This document shows, piece after piece, positions 27,088 through 36,392 of a stretch of 64,000 nucleotides of DNA; the first letter of the stretch is position 1; each line of letters starts with the position of its first letter. The notes under the pieces were generated by a model that made no database searches, was not told where the DNA came from, and was given only the letters and a program-made list of their open reading frames with translations. This DNA comes from Mangrovibacterium marinum (GTDB lineage: Bacteria > Bacteroidota > Bacteroidia > Bacteroidales > Prolixibacteraceae), in the NCBI RefSeq assembly GCF_003046625.1, contig NZ_QAAD01000001.1:372001-436000 (forward strand), written 5' to 3'. The position numbers and the translations under genes were made by a program.

Positions 27088-29007
27088 TTAATTGCTCGTT
27101 GTAAACGGAGAAGCCGGAAGGCCCTCCTTATTTTTCAGGTTCGCATCAGCCGGGTTATTCGCCCAGCCATACCGAACCGTAGTGGGGTGCGGGACATTTT
27201 CATTCGACACTTTCACCGTATTTTTATCCAAAACGACGGCATGAGCCCATTCAAACCGGCCATCTTCTCCGGCAATCTGGAATCCCTGAAGGAGACTATT
27301 GGTGAATAGACCAGATCCTACCGAGGCGAAAGTCAGAACGATGCTGCTATCATCAATTTCCATCGATTGGTAAAGCGGTCCGCTGTAGACCACGCTACTA
27401 TCTCCATAAGCGACGGACTGCGCCAGCAGTGACAAGCGATGCCCCACCTCTTTTTTATTTAGGGGATGAATATCGTTCCACTCGCCAATGTCGTAAATGA
27501 CAGCCATCCCGGTTTTGGGTAGCTCAAGCGTGCGGCGCTGGGCATCGCGCAATTCCGCCCAATTGCTTTCGGCCGGCAATTTTTGAGGCTCGCCCAGGTT
27601 GGCTAACTGCACAAACAGGAAGGGTAATACGGGACGCTGGAATTGCGTTCGCCAATCCCGAATCAGATCGCCAAACAACTGCCGGTACTCTCCCGGCCGA
27701 TCCGTATTCGATTCGCCCTGATACCAGATCACACCCTTCAGCGTGTAATTCAGCGCCGGATTGATCATTCCCTTGTAAAGTCCGCCAGGTTTATATTGAA
27801 AGAAGGTTTGCGATTCCAACTGCGGCATCTCTGCACCAATCCGGTAATGCCATTGTCCGGTCAAATCGATCGTGTCATTCGGAAACCGCAGTGCATAAGG
27901 TTTATCCGGCATAAAGCCACCCCTGCCGCTTTGGCTGATCACCCGAACCATCAACTGGTTTTTGCCGGGCTTCAGAACCGACGCAGGAACATTGTAAATC
28001 CGCGGTGGATATTGGTAAGTAATGTTTCCGACGAATTTGCCATTCACAAAGGCTGAATCCGCATCAATAATTCGTCCTAGCCGGAGAACAGCATCCTCGG
28101 TCGCCAAGTCATCTGTCAATTCAAACTCTTTGCAAAACCAAAGCGAGCCATTTTTAAAGTCGATATTTTGCTCGCTCCAATAACCGGGCAGGGAAGTCTC
28201 GGACCAGTCGGAAACGTCAACGTCACCAGTCGACCAATGATTTACTCCCTGATCTTTTTTATTCAGCTCCTTATGCCACTCCCGGATTCGATTTTGATCG
28301 GCCGATTTCACACTGTCAACAAAAGCTGCGGAGCAGCATTGCTGGGCAGTCTGCCAGTAGTTGGGATATTTCTTCAAGCTTGTTTCGCTTAGCCAGGCTT
28401 CGGCGGGTGAACCGCCAACGGCAGAGCTAACCAGCCCAATCGGCACCTGATACTTCTGATACAAATCGGCTGCAAAAAAATAAGCAACCGCAGAAAAATC
28501 GAGTATGTTTTCGGCGGTCGCTGTCTTCCAATCGCCCCCTTCGTAATCTGTTTTAGTTTCGGTAAAAATGTAGCGCATCGGCACTTTAAACAGTCGAATT
28601 TGCGGGTTGTCCACCTTCCTGATTTCATTTTTATACAAATCCATGACCCGGCGAATCGGCAATTCCATGTTCGATTGCCCCGAGCACAACCACACATCGC
28701 CAATCAAAATATTTGTCAGTTCAATTTCATTCACTTTCAGCGAGTACGGTCCACCAGCTGCGTTAGCAGCGAGGTCTATTGCCCAATTCCCCTGCTTGTC
28801 CGCTTTCGTTTTGTAGCTTTGTCCTCTGAATTCAACATTCACCCGTTCTCCCGCATCTGCCCATCCCCAGATCTTAACAGGCATATCACGCTGAAGCACC
28901 ATGCCATTGCTGACCAAACGGGGCAGTCTCACGGCTGCCTGAGTTGACAAACCCAGCCCAAGCAACACAATCAGCAGCATCCAGATTTTAATGTTTCTTT
29001 GTTTCAT
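27088..29007 (-). CDS. Sialate O-acetylesterase-type SGNH esterase, probable acetyl-xylan esterase
   Basis: A 639-aa secreted protein (signal peptide about residues 1-24). The SGNH block with the nucleophile is S112 in CSGQSNMELP; WYQGESN and the Asp/His-bearing GEWNDIHPLNK complete the site. A beta-sandwich domain (about 260-370) is inserted in the hydrolase, as in sialate-O-acetylesterase-like enzymes. In xylan loci such enzymes act as acetyl-xylan esterases (CE6/CE20-like), exposing the backbone. Acetyl-xylan is inferred from context; sialic acid is unlikely here. Its start abuts the GH115 stop. Confidence 0.88.
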   Translation of the reverse strand: MKQRNIKIWMLLIVLLGLGLSTQAAVRLPRLVSNGMVLQRDMPVKIWGWADAGERVNVEFRGQSYKTKADKQGNWAIDLAANAAGGPYSLKVNEIELTNILIGDVWLCSGQSNMELPIRRVMDLYKNEIRKVDNPQIRLFKVPMRYIFTETKTDYEGGDWKTATAENILDFSAVAYFFAADLYQKYQVPIGLVSSAVGGSPAEAWLSETSLKKYPNYWQTAQQCCSAAFVDSVKSADQNRIREWHKELNKKDQGVNHWSTGDVDVSDWSETSLPGYWSEQNIDFKNGSLWFCKEFELTDDLATEDAVLRLGRIIDADSAFVNGKFVGNITYQYPPRIYNVPASVLKPGKNQLMVRVISQSGRGGFMPDKPYALRFPNDTIDLTGQWHYRIGAEMPQLESQTFFQYKPGGLYKGMINPALNYTLKGVIWYQGESNTDRPGEYRQLFGDLIRDWRTQFQRPVLPFLFVQLANLGEPQKLPAESNWAELRDAQRRTLELPKTGMAVIYDIGEWNDIHPLNKKEVGHRLSLLAQSVAYGDSSVVYSGPLYQSMEIDDSSIVLTFASVGSGLFTNSLLQGFQIAGEDGRFEWAHAVVLDKNTVKVSNENVPHPTTVRYGWANNPADANLKNKEGLPASPFTTSN

Positions 29008-31542
29008 CTATTCCGGCTTTTTCAGTTCACTTTGCGGCGCACCCAGGAAACTTGGTTTCAGTCCGCCACAATCGATTAGTATTTTTTGAAGCACGATTCC
29101 CGGCTCCAGCAGCCGAATCCGCAACCGATGCACTCCGGTTGTCGTTATTTCGTGTGCTGTTGTTTTCTCAATAATCCGCTCAGCCTGCCACTGCCCCAAC
29201 TCTCCGCGATACTCCCCATTGATGTTGACAATTTGCTCTTCGCCACCATCAATCGAAATGGCATAGCGCAATCCTTTATTGGCATTGAAATTTAGACTCG
29301 GCGAAACCAATACATGTACATCCAGCTTTCCGGTTGTATTAAACCGGATAGCATACTTCAGATAAACTGAATCGGTGTCGGCCGGATATTCATTTTGCGG
29401 AAAAGTGGTGATGCCCGAGCCGGTTCTTCCCAATCCAGGAATCACGTTCCAGTGAATTTTGTCGCTGCCTTTTGACTGTTGAAAGTTCGACGCCTCGATG
29501 GACACGTAGCCATCGCCCTCAACAAAAACTTTCTCCGAATTTGGCATTTCGGGAACCTCAACGCGGAAAACCTCGGGCATTTTGCGCACCTCAGGTTGCT
29601 GCCAATAGGTGTAGCCAATCCGAATCTGATCCATTTGGTGATTCCACTTTCCTCCTGCAATTTGCTGGTTGTAGTGGGCGGTCAACAAAGAATCGCGATC
29701 AAAGCACTTTTGGACTTCATCGGCCCAATTGTTTGCTGCGGGATCATTTGCTTCAGCCAATTGGTGGTTTTTCGCTACCGCGTAATACATTTCGTATAGG
29801 TTTGAGCTAGCGTTTGTCGGGAACAGCACCAACTGGTCGAAGGCATCTTTGTATTCAATCGGAATCAAGTTGTACAAACGCAAAGCGTCCATCGCCAGAT
29901 CGCGATAATCGTTGCGAACACGCTCAAATTCATTGTAATTTTCCAGGCTGAAGGTATTTTCATCCAGCAGTTCGGGCGTCACCCGGTGGTTGTACTTGGT
30001 GTACAAGTCGATGATCCGGGCAGATTCTTCCGCATAGGCTTCTCCAAACTGTTCGGCGCACCAATCGACTGTATGTTGAAACAGATTTTGCGCATTGAAT
30101 TGCTCAGGATTCCAGGCCATGTCCAGAAAGAAACTGATCGGGTATTCCATCGGTTTCAGATCACCGACATTCACAATCCAAACCCGATCAACACCATGGC
30201 TGTAGGTGAGATTCATTTGTTCCCAAACCCGTTGGATTTGACTCACATTCATCCATTTATAGTTTCGGGGCCCGCCAACATAATCGAAATGATAATACAT
30301 GCCGTATCCTCCGGGATGTTTCGGCGCATCCATGTTCGGAAGTTTGCGCACATCGCCCCAGTTATCGTCACACAATAGTAATGTCACATCATCAGGCACG
30401 CGCATGCCTTTATCGTAGTAGTCCTGCACTTCTTTGTACAAGGCCCACATTTGTGGTGTATCTTCTGCTTTCTTCCCGGTTACTTTACTGATGATCTTCC
30501 GCTGGTCGCGAACGATTTTTTCCAGCAAAGCAATGTTCGTTCCTTCGCTCATCGCTTCATCACCGTCGCCGCGCATGCCTACCGTTACAATGGTTTCGAA
30601 GTCCTTCATGCGCTCCATGCCTTTGGTCCAAAACGCGGTAAGCACTTTGGCATTTTTGCTGTAGTCCCAGGGGCCCGAGCCGTAGCGACGCCATTCGTCG
30701 TGTGCCCGGCCAAGCGGCTCGTGGTGAGAAGTTCCAATGACAATGCCCAGTTCGTCGGCCAGGCGGCCATTCTCCGGATCGTCATCAAAAAAGGCTTTTC
30801 CCCACATGGCCGGCCAAAGGTAGTTCCCGTGTAAACGCAGGATCAGTTCAAACAGATGGCTGTAAAATTTGGCATTGAAATCACCAAAATTCTCGCGCAC
30901 CCAGCCTCCCAAAGCAGGCTCTTCGTCATTCAGGAAAATTCCACGGTATTTCACTTTCGGGCTTTCTGTTACAAAACGACCGACATTGATGGACACCACT
31001 GAATGCTGATCAACCGGTACATCGGCCCACCAGTACCAGGGGGAAACCCCCATATCACGTGACAAATTCAGCATGGCATAAATGGTTCCGCGCTTATCGC
31101 TACCTGCCAAAACCAGTGCTTTGTCAACTCCGGGGAAGGGATTTTCAACAACCTGTACCAGGCTTTTTTCCCACTGCCCCCGCAGGTCCGACAAATCCAG
31201 TTTACCGGATTTCTCCAATTTATCCAGCACCGGATTTTGCCCAACAGTTCCGATCAATACAATATTCTTCTCAGTTGAAATATCGCCAATGATCAGCTTC
31301 GGCTCAGCCAGGCCAATTCGCTTCAAATCCTCCGCGAAAAGGTTGGCAACATACTTCACACCCTCATATTCACTCTCGCCCAAAAAGATGGGAGCCGTCT
31401 GAGCTTCATCAGACAAGACAAATCCGGCTTCATTTCTTTCAAACAAAACCAGGTCATCGAGTCCTCCGGCAATCAACGTTTTGTTGGAGAGCAACAGGAG
31501 AACCAGTGCGAAAAACAATATGCAAGATAGTCTGTTTACCAT
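29008..31542 (-). CDS. GH115 xylan alpha-1,2-glucuronidase
   Basis: An 844-aa secreted enzyme (signal peptide about 1-25) removing (4-O-methyl-)glucuronic acid from internal xylose units of glucuronoxylan. Family-typical blocks are RGIFLNDEEPALGGW (200-214), LWPAMWGKAF (242-251), TSHHEPLGRAHDEW (271-284), MRGDGDEAM (323-331) and CDDNWGDVRKLP (391-402). The C-terminal beta-domain (about 670-840) matches the C-terminal domains of long GH115 proteins. It complements GH67, which acts only on terminal residues. It is 13 bases after the GH43 gene. Confidence 0.95.
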   Translation of the reverse strand: MVNRLSCILFFALVLLLLSNKTLIAGGLDDLVLFERNEAGFVLSDEAQTAPIFLGESEYEGVKYVANLFAEDLKRIGLAEPKLIIGDISTEKNIVLIGTVGQNPVLDKLEKSGKLDLSDLRGQWEKSLVQVVENPFPGVDKALVLAGSDKRGTIYAMLNLSRDMGVSPWYWWADVPVDQHSVVSINVGRFVTESPKVKYRGIFLNDEEPALGGWVRENFGDFNAKFYSHLFELILRLHGNYLWPAMWGKAFFDDDPENGRLADELGIVIGTSHHEPLGRAHDEWRRYGSGPWDYSKNAKVLTAFWTKGMERMKDFETIVTVGMRGDGDEAMSEGTNIALLEKIVRDQRKIISKVTGKKAEDTPQMWALYKEVQDYYDKGMRVPDDVTLLLCDDNWGDVRKLPNMDAPKHPGGYGMYYHFDYVGGPRNYKWMNVSQIQRVWEQMNLTYSHGVDRVWIVNVGDLKPMEYPISFFLDMAWNPEQFNAQNLFQHTVDWCAEQFGEAYAEESARIIDLYTKYNHRVTPELLDENTFSLENYNEFERVRNDYRDLAMDALRLYNLIPIEYKDAFDQLVLFPTNASSNLYEMYYAVAKNHQLAEANDPAANNWADEVQKCFDRDSLLTAHYNQQIAGGKWNHQMDQIRIGYTYWQQPEVRKMPEVFRVEVPEMPNSEKVFVEGDGYVSIEASNFQQSKGSDKIHWNVIPGLGRTGSGITTFPQNEYPADTDSVYLKYAIRFNTTGKLDVHVLVSPSLNFNANKGLRYAISIDGGEEQIVNINGEYRGELGQWQAERIIEKTTAHEITTTGVHRLRIRLLEPGIVLQKILIDCGGLKPSFLGAPQSELKKPE

Positions 31543-31555
31543 TGCTTTTAAATCT

Positions 31556-33136
31556 TTAGCTCAATGCTTTATAATCAAACCAGTCAAAATCGGCGTGATT
31601 ATTCGATTGCTTCTTGTTCGAGCTTGCGTACATTCCAATGTAAGTGCCTGTGAAACCTTCGTTAACCGTTGAGCTCAGCAGCGATGCTTTTTGATTGGCT
31701 ACAAAAAGTTTCTCTTCACCATCGGGCAATCGATAGTAAAAATTGTATTTCGTATCGGCACCCCTTATTGTTAATATGACAGTTTTTGAAAATACCCCTT
31801 TCACTTCGCTTATCAAAACATTTTTACCGCTTTCAGTCTTGTATAGCCGTACAACATATTCTTCGCCTTTTCTGCCGGCAACAAAGATGTAATTGAAGCG
31901 ATCGTCGCTGAGCAAAACCATCCCTGCTTCGTCGTAGTCTGCCTTTGGTTCGAACTCCATCAAACAACTGGCTTCAAATTTCTTGTGCTGCTGTCTTCGG
32001 CCTACAAAAGCAGGTGTGCAGATTTCATTGATCACTTCCGGTTGCAAATGAATCCGCAGTTGGCCCGGACGTTCTTTCAGACTAAAAAATTCAGTTGAAT
32101 AAGGATGAATAGTATTCCAAACCAAGTCGAGATCACCATCAAAATCGTCCCGTACTTTTTTCGCGGGGAAAGGATGTGCCGGCAAATTCGGGCGCCGCTC
32201 TTTTTCCTGAATTAAACCATGAGGCGTATCCAGTCGAATCCATCCATCTTCGTCCCAAATAATCGGAGCCAAAAAGGTCTCGCGCCCCAGGTTGTAGTTG
32301 ATTCCTTCGTACGGTCGCACTCCCAGCAAAACCATCCACCATTCGCCGTTTTGGGTTTCCACAATGTCAGCGTGGCCAACTACCGAAATCGGATGCATCA
32401 GCGACAAATGCCGGTGCGAAACAATCGGGTTGCGAGGGCAAATCTCGTAATGTCCATCAATCTCTTTGGCCCGAGCCATCATCACACTATGGTTGGTAAA
32501 AGTGCCACCCTCGGCCACAATCATGTAGTAGAAACCATCTTTCTTGTAGATGTGCGGCGCTTCGATCCACTTGCTGGTGGTACGATTCCCGTTCCAGACG
32601 ATTTTCTTATCGCCAATAATTTGAAAGGTTTCGGGATCCAGCTCACACATATAAATCGCATGATGCCCCTCGTACTCTTGCTGGTCGTAAGGGATGATGC
32701 AGTTCCCAGCGTACCAAACACGTCCATCGTCATCAAAAAACAGCGACGAGTCAATTCCGTCGGCCCCCGCCACAAAAACCGGATCGCTCCAAGGGCCTTC
32801 CGGTTTTTCTGCGGTTATGATGTAGTTGTCTCTGCGAGCTTCCCTACCCTCAGACACAAAGGTGTTTATAATGTAAAAACGCCCTTTGTGATATCTGATG
32901 GTAGGTGCCCACAAACCCAAAGATGTCTCACAGTTTTTATAATCCAGCTGAGTGGTGCGATGAATACCATGCCCGATTTGTTGCCAGTTTACCAGGTCTT
33001 TGCTGTGGAAAATCGGCAAGCCGGGATAGTAAACAAAGGATGACGTTACCAGGTAGTAATCGTCGCCAACCCGGCAAATGGACGGGTCGGGATAGAAGCC
33101 ACTCAGAATCGGATTTTCGAAATATTGATGATCCAT
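31556..33136 (-). CDS. GH43 beta-xylosidase with C-terminal beta-sandwich
   Basis: A 526-aa protein without signal peptide, so probably cytoplasmic. The N-terminal beta-propeller carries D17 (base) in GFYPDPSI, D129 in GIDSSLF and E192 (acid) in WIEAPHIY. A C-terminal beta-sandwich (about 330-525, XylosidaseC/DUF1349 type) is the usual partner in exo-beta-1,4-xylosidases. It should release xylose from the non-reducing ends of xylo-oligosaccharides delivered by the symporter; arabinofuranosidase activity is possible. Only three bases separate it from the dehydrogenase gene. Confidence 0.93.
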   Translation of the reverse strand: MDHQYFENPILSGFYPDPSICRVGDDYYLVTSSFVYYPGLPIFHSKDLVNWQQIGHGIHRTTQLDYKNCETSLGLWAPTIRYHKGRFYIINTFVSEGREARRDNYIITAEKPEGPWSDPVFVAGADGIDSSLFFDDDGRVWYAGNCIIPYDQQEYEGHHAIYMCELDPETFQIIGDKKIVWNGNRTTSKWIEAPHIYKKDGFYYMIVAEGGTFTNHSVMMARAKEIDGHYEICPRNPIVSHRHLSLMHPISVVGHADIVETQNGEWWMVLLGVRPYEGINYNLGRETFLAPIIWDEDGWIRLDTPHGLIQEKERRPNLPAHPFPAKKVRDDFDGDLDLVWNTIHPYSTEFFSLKERPGQLRIHLQPEVINEICTPAFVGRRQQHKKFEASCLMEFEPKADYDEAGMVLLSDDRFNYIFVAGRKGEEYVVRLYKTESGKNVLISEVKGVFSKTVILTIRGADTKYNFYYRLPDGEEKLFVANQKASLLSSTVNEGFTGTYIGMYASSNKKQSNNHADFDWFDYKALS

Positions 33137-33139
33137 TGA

Positions 33140-34171
33140 TCAAAGTTTTATAACAGCTTTCACAATGTCAGCTTTGTTTTTCACACAGTTTTGCAAGCCA
33201 GCCTGAATGTCGTCGAAATCGAAATAATCCGACACAATATCTTTGATTGGCACAATGCCGGCTGCAACGCTTTCGATTGCCAGCGGGAAGATATTCCGGT
33301 AGCGAAAAACCGACTGGATCGACAATTCCTTATCCATGATCAGGTTGACCGGCAAGCTCACCGTTTCTTTGGCGCTGTAACCAACAAATACTACTGTTGA
33401 GCCTTTCTTCGCCATTTTCAGCAGCTGCGTCATGGTAATTTCGGTTCCGGCAGTTTCAATCGAAAGATCCACTCCTCGACCTTCTGTCAGTTCCATGATT
33501 TTTGCCACAGCATCTTCTTCCATGCCGTTAATCACACCAGTGGCACCAAGCTCAAGCGCTTTTTCGAGGCGTTTCGGCAACACATCCACCACGTACACTT
33601 TCGATACGCCCATCGCTTTTAAAGCCAGCAAACTTACGAGGCCAATTGCACCGGCTCCGGTCACCACAGCTGTTTGACCAACCGATGCACCTCCCTGAAT
33701 GGCGGCGTGGAAACCAACCGCCAACGGCTCAATCAGTGCTCCTTCCATGGTACTTACATTATCCGGCAATTTGAAGCAAAGACCAGCTTCGTGTGTCACA
33801 TATTCCTGGAAAGTTCCGGGTACTGGCGGAGTTGCGAAGAAAATCACATCCGGACACAGGTTATATTTTCCCGATTTGCAGTGTTCACAAACACCGCAGG
33901 TTTTTCCCGGCTCCAGGGCCACGCGATCTCCGACTTTCAAGTGAGTCACTTTTTCGCCAACCTTTTCCACTGTTCCGGCACATTCGTGCCCCAGCACAAA
34001 AGGTGTTTCAACAATGAAATTACTGATGCGTCCATGCTCGTAATAATGCAAATCCGAGCCACAAACACCTACATATTCTATCTTCACTAATACCTCATCG
34101 GCTGCGGGAACCGGGATCGCTGTATCGATAATCTCCACCTTCTCCAGTTCGGTCATTATTGCTGTTTTCAT
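33140..34171 (-). CDS. Zinc-dependent polyol/sugar-type alcohol dehydrogenase
   Basis: A 343-aa cytoplasmic MDR-family dehydrogenase. Catalytic zinc ligands are C37 (VGVCGSD) and H62/E63 (GHE); structural zinc is held by C92, C95, C98 and C106. The Rossmann motif is GAGAIG. DLHYYEHGRI resembles the xylitol/sorbitol (L-iditol) dehydrogenase branch, which interconverts polyols and ketoses with NAD. Placement between GH67 and GH43 suggests a role in pentose or uronate metabolism, but no polyol pathway partner is visible and the substrate is not known. Confidence 0.88.
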   Translation of the reverse strand: MKTAIMTELEKVEIIDTAIPVPAADEVLVKIEYVGVCGSDLHYYEHGRISNFIVETPFVLGHECAGTVEKVGEKVTHLKVGDRVALEPGKTCGVCEHCKSGKYNLCPDVIFFATPPVPGTFQEYVTHEAGLCFKLPDNVSTMEGALIEPLAVGFHAAIQGGASVGQTAVVTGAGAIGLVSLLALKAMGVSKVYVVDVLPKRLEKALELGATGVINGMEEDAVAKIMELTEGRGVDLSIETAGTEITMTQLLKMAKKGSTVVFVGYSAKETVSLPVNLIMDKELSIQSVFRYRNIFPLAIESVAAGIVPIKDIVSDYFDFDDIQAGLQNCVKNKADIVKAVIKL

Positions 34172-34220
34172 TTCCTTTATTCTTAAGTTTATGTTTGATT
34201 CGATTTGTTGTTTTGATTTG

Positions 34221-36365
34221 CTAGTTGTGGTGCGTCATATCGAACTTGAGCATTTTCAGCTTCTCAAGCACATGAACCGGCCGATCCAGTTCTTCCGGAA
34301 TTGGTTTACCGGAGAAGGTTTGGAAATAAAGCAGGCAGGCATCGCGCCACCAGATGGCTTCGGTAGCCTGAATCGCCAGTTTCGCCTGAACTTCCTTGAA
34401 GCGTTGCGCGTCAACTTTGCCTTCCATCCGATCCCAGATCTTTTGAAACACTTTCACGCGATCCACTCCCGAAGAATATTTATAGCACAGCTCGTCCCAC
34501 AGTGTGTTGCCGTTGTGCAAGACGTAATCCCAGGACAAATGGTGAAACCACAACAAGTACATTTCCGGACAAGTGGATACATTATCGTAGATTGAACGCA
34601 GCGGCTCGGCATATTGCAAAACAGCCTCGCTACCGGTTGTTGAGCGGTCGAAACCAATGCCCATCGAATCCGCTTTGTGGTAGTATGTCGGCAACCAGTC
34701 GGGGCGTGCTCCCGGCACCTCACACCAGGGTTCCGGCCCGTAGTGGTGGCTCCAGCCCATCAGATGGTGCAGGCCGATTGGCGTCATATAATTCACAACC
34801 GCCTCGCGCGATTGCAGCATCACCCGCTTCATTTGAGCCACGAAATCGGCGTCCTGGGTGAAGGTTTGTTCCAGCCACTCATTGGCAATTTCTGCTGAGG
34901 ACAGTTTATTGTTCCAGGCTAGGCGACCGAAAGCATACCAGTTTGACTGGGCGAAATGATGCCCGCACCAGTTGGTATCTTCTCCGATGTTAGCCACGCC
35001 GGCAATCGCGGTGATGGAGTCATTATACACTTCGCCATCGGTAATCCGGGCGATAGTGGTGTTCGGTCCTTCGGCGTAAGTATCGGTATCCAGGCATTCT
35101 TCGAACAGGGTTGACAAGAATACCAGGTGATCGGAAAATCCGAGATATTCCTGTGTAATTTGAAATTCAGGCATCAGCGTGGTGTGCTTCATGGCGCCAA
35201 ACATTGGGCTGAACGGCTCCCGCGGCTGAAAATCAATCGGACCGTTTTTCAACTGGATGATCACATTTTTCCGAAACTGTCCATCCAGCGGAACAAACTC
35301 TTTGTAAGCCTGTTTCGCACGATCATCGCCATCCGGATTGTACACAAAGGCACGCCACATCACGATGCCACCATGCGGTGCCAAAGCGTCGGCCAACATG
35401 TTGGCTCCATCGGCATGCGTACGTCCGTAATCCTGAGGCCCCGGAAGACCTTCGGAGTTGGCTTTCACCAAAAACCCTCCGAAGTCCGGTATCATCGCGT
35501 AAATTTCATCTGCTTTATCGTTCCACCAGCTTTTCACCTGATCATTTAACGGATCAGAATTCTCCAGTCCACCCAATTCTTTAGGCGACGAAAAGTTGAC
35601 TGACAAATAAACCCGGATCCCATACGGGCGGAAAATGCCCGCCAATACTTTTACTTTTTCGAGGTAGTCTTTCGTCAGAATATCCGGGTTGGCATTCACA
35701 TTATTCAACACGGTGCCATTGATTCCGATGGATGCGTTCGCGCGAGCATAGGCTTCGTAGCGCGGACTGATTGTTCCGGGCAGCTCGTCCCATTTCCAGA
35801 TCGAATATCCAGCATAACCACGCTCGACAGTTCCATCCAGATTGTCCCAGTGATTCAAAATACGACGCTGGTACGATGGAATTTCCACCCGGTCTATTTC
35901 TACTAAATCAGTAGCACTGGTTTTAAGCAATCGCAAAAATTCGTAAACCCCGTAAAGCGCTCCAAACTCCGTATTTGCAGCAATTAAAATTGTACCATCT
36001 CCTTGCTTTCTGCGAATGAGGAATCCGTCGTCTCCAAGCTTTGCAAACTCATCTTCACTCACCATACTAGCAATCGCCTTCGAGTCGGCAGTTCCGATCA
36101 GCACAATATTTTTAGTTGATTTTTTCGTGAAACTCACATCACCGACTCCCAATGCCGGGAAACTCTTGGCCAATTCTTCTTTTATTATTTTGAAGGTGGC
36201 CGATTCTTCCTGAATGCAAACAGTCGTCGGAATTGCGGTCTTCACTTTTGGAGAAAGCTGCTGGTTGGTGAACCACAATTGCGAACCATCAGTCGCCTGA
36301 GCGAATGAGGCTGAATTCACCAAAAACAGTATAAACAGGCTTAATATGATTGACTTTATTCTCAT
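34221..36365 (-). CDS. GH67 alpha-glucuronidase
   Basis: A 714-aa enzyme with signal peptide (about 1-23), probably periplasmic. It removes (4-O-methyl-)glucuronic acid from the terminal xylose of xylo-oligosaccharides. The acid is E305 in KANSEGLPGP, and the base pair is D378 in GPIDFQ and E406 in ITQE. The spacings of 73 and 28 residues equal those of the E292/D365/E393 triad described for the Cellvibrio enzyme. The order of N-terminal beta domain, TIM barrel and C-terminal helices is standard. It lies 27 bases after the GH2 gene and 49 before the dehydrogenase. Confidence 0.97.
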   Translation of the reverse strand: MRIKSIILSLFILFLVNSASFAQATDGSQLWFTNQQLSPKVKTAIPTTVCIQEESATFKIIKEELAKSFPALGVGDVSFTKKSTKNIVLIGTADSKAIASMVSEDEFAKLGDDGFLIRRKQGDGTILIAANTEFGALYGVYEFLRLLKTSATDLVEIDRVEIPSYQRRILNHWDNLDGTVERGYAGYSIWKWDELPGTISPRYEAYARANASIGINGTVLNNVNANPDILTKDYLEKVKVLAGIFRPYGIRVYLSVNFSSPKELGGLENSDPLNDQVKSWWNDKADEIYAMIPDFGGFLVKANSEGLPGPQDYGRTHADGANMLADALAPHGGIVMWRAFVYNPDGDDRAKQAYKEFVPLDGQFRKNVIIQLKNGPIDFQPREPFSPMFGAMKHTTLMPEFQITQEYLGFSDHLVFLSTLFEECLDTDTYAEGPNTTIARITDGEVYNDSITAIAGVANIGEDTNWCGHHFAQSNWYAFGRLAWNNKLSSAEIANEWLEQTFTQDADFVAQMKRVMLQSREAVVNYMTPIGLHHLMGWSHHYGPEPWCEVPGARPDWLPTYYHKADSMGIGFDRSTTGSEAVLQYAEPLRSIYDNVSTCPEMYLLWFHHLSWDYVLHNGNTLWDELCYKYSSGVDRVKVFQKIWDRMEGKVDAQRFKEVQAKLAIQATEAIWWRDACLLYFQTFSGKPIPEELDRPVHVLEKLKMLKFDMTHHN

Positions 36366-36392
36366 TGGTTTGTGGTTTTTCGTTGGTTATTA

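Noticed and set aside
32219-33043. 274-codon plus-strand frame, and similar long frames at 16073-16717 and 2061-2588
   Set aside because: They lie opposite well-supported GH43, GH2 and lspA genes and read as antisense shadows without signals or domains.
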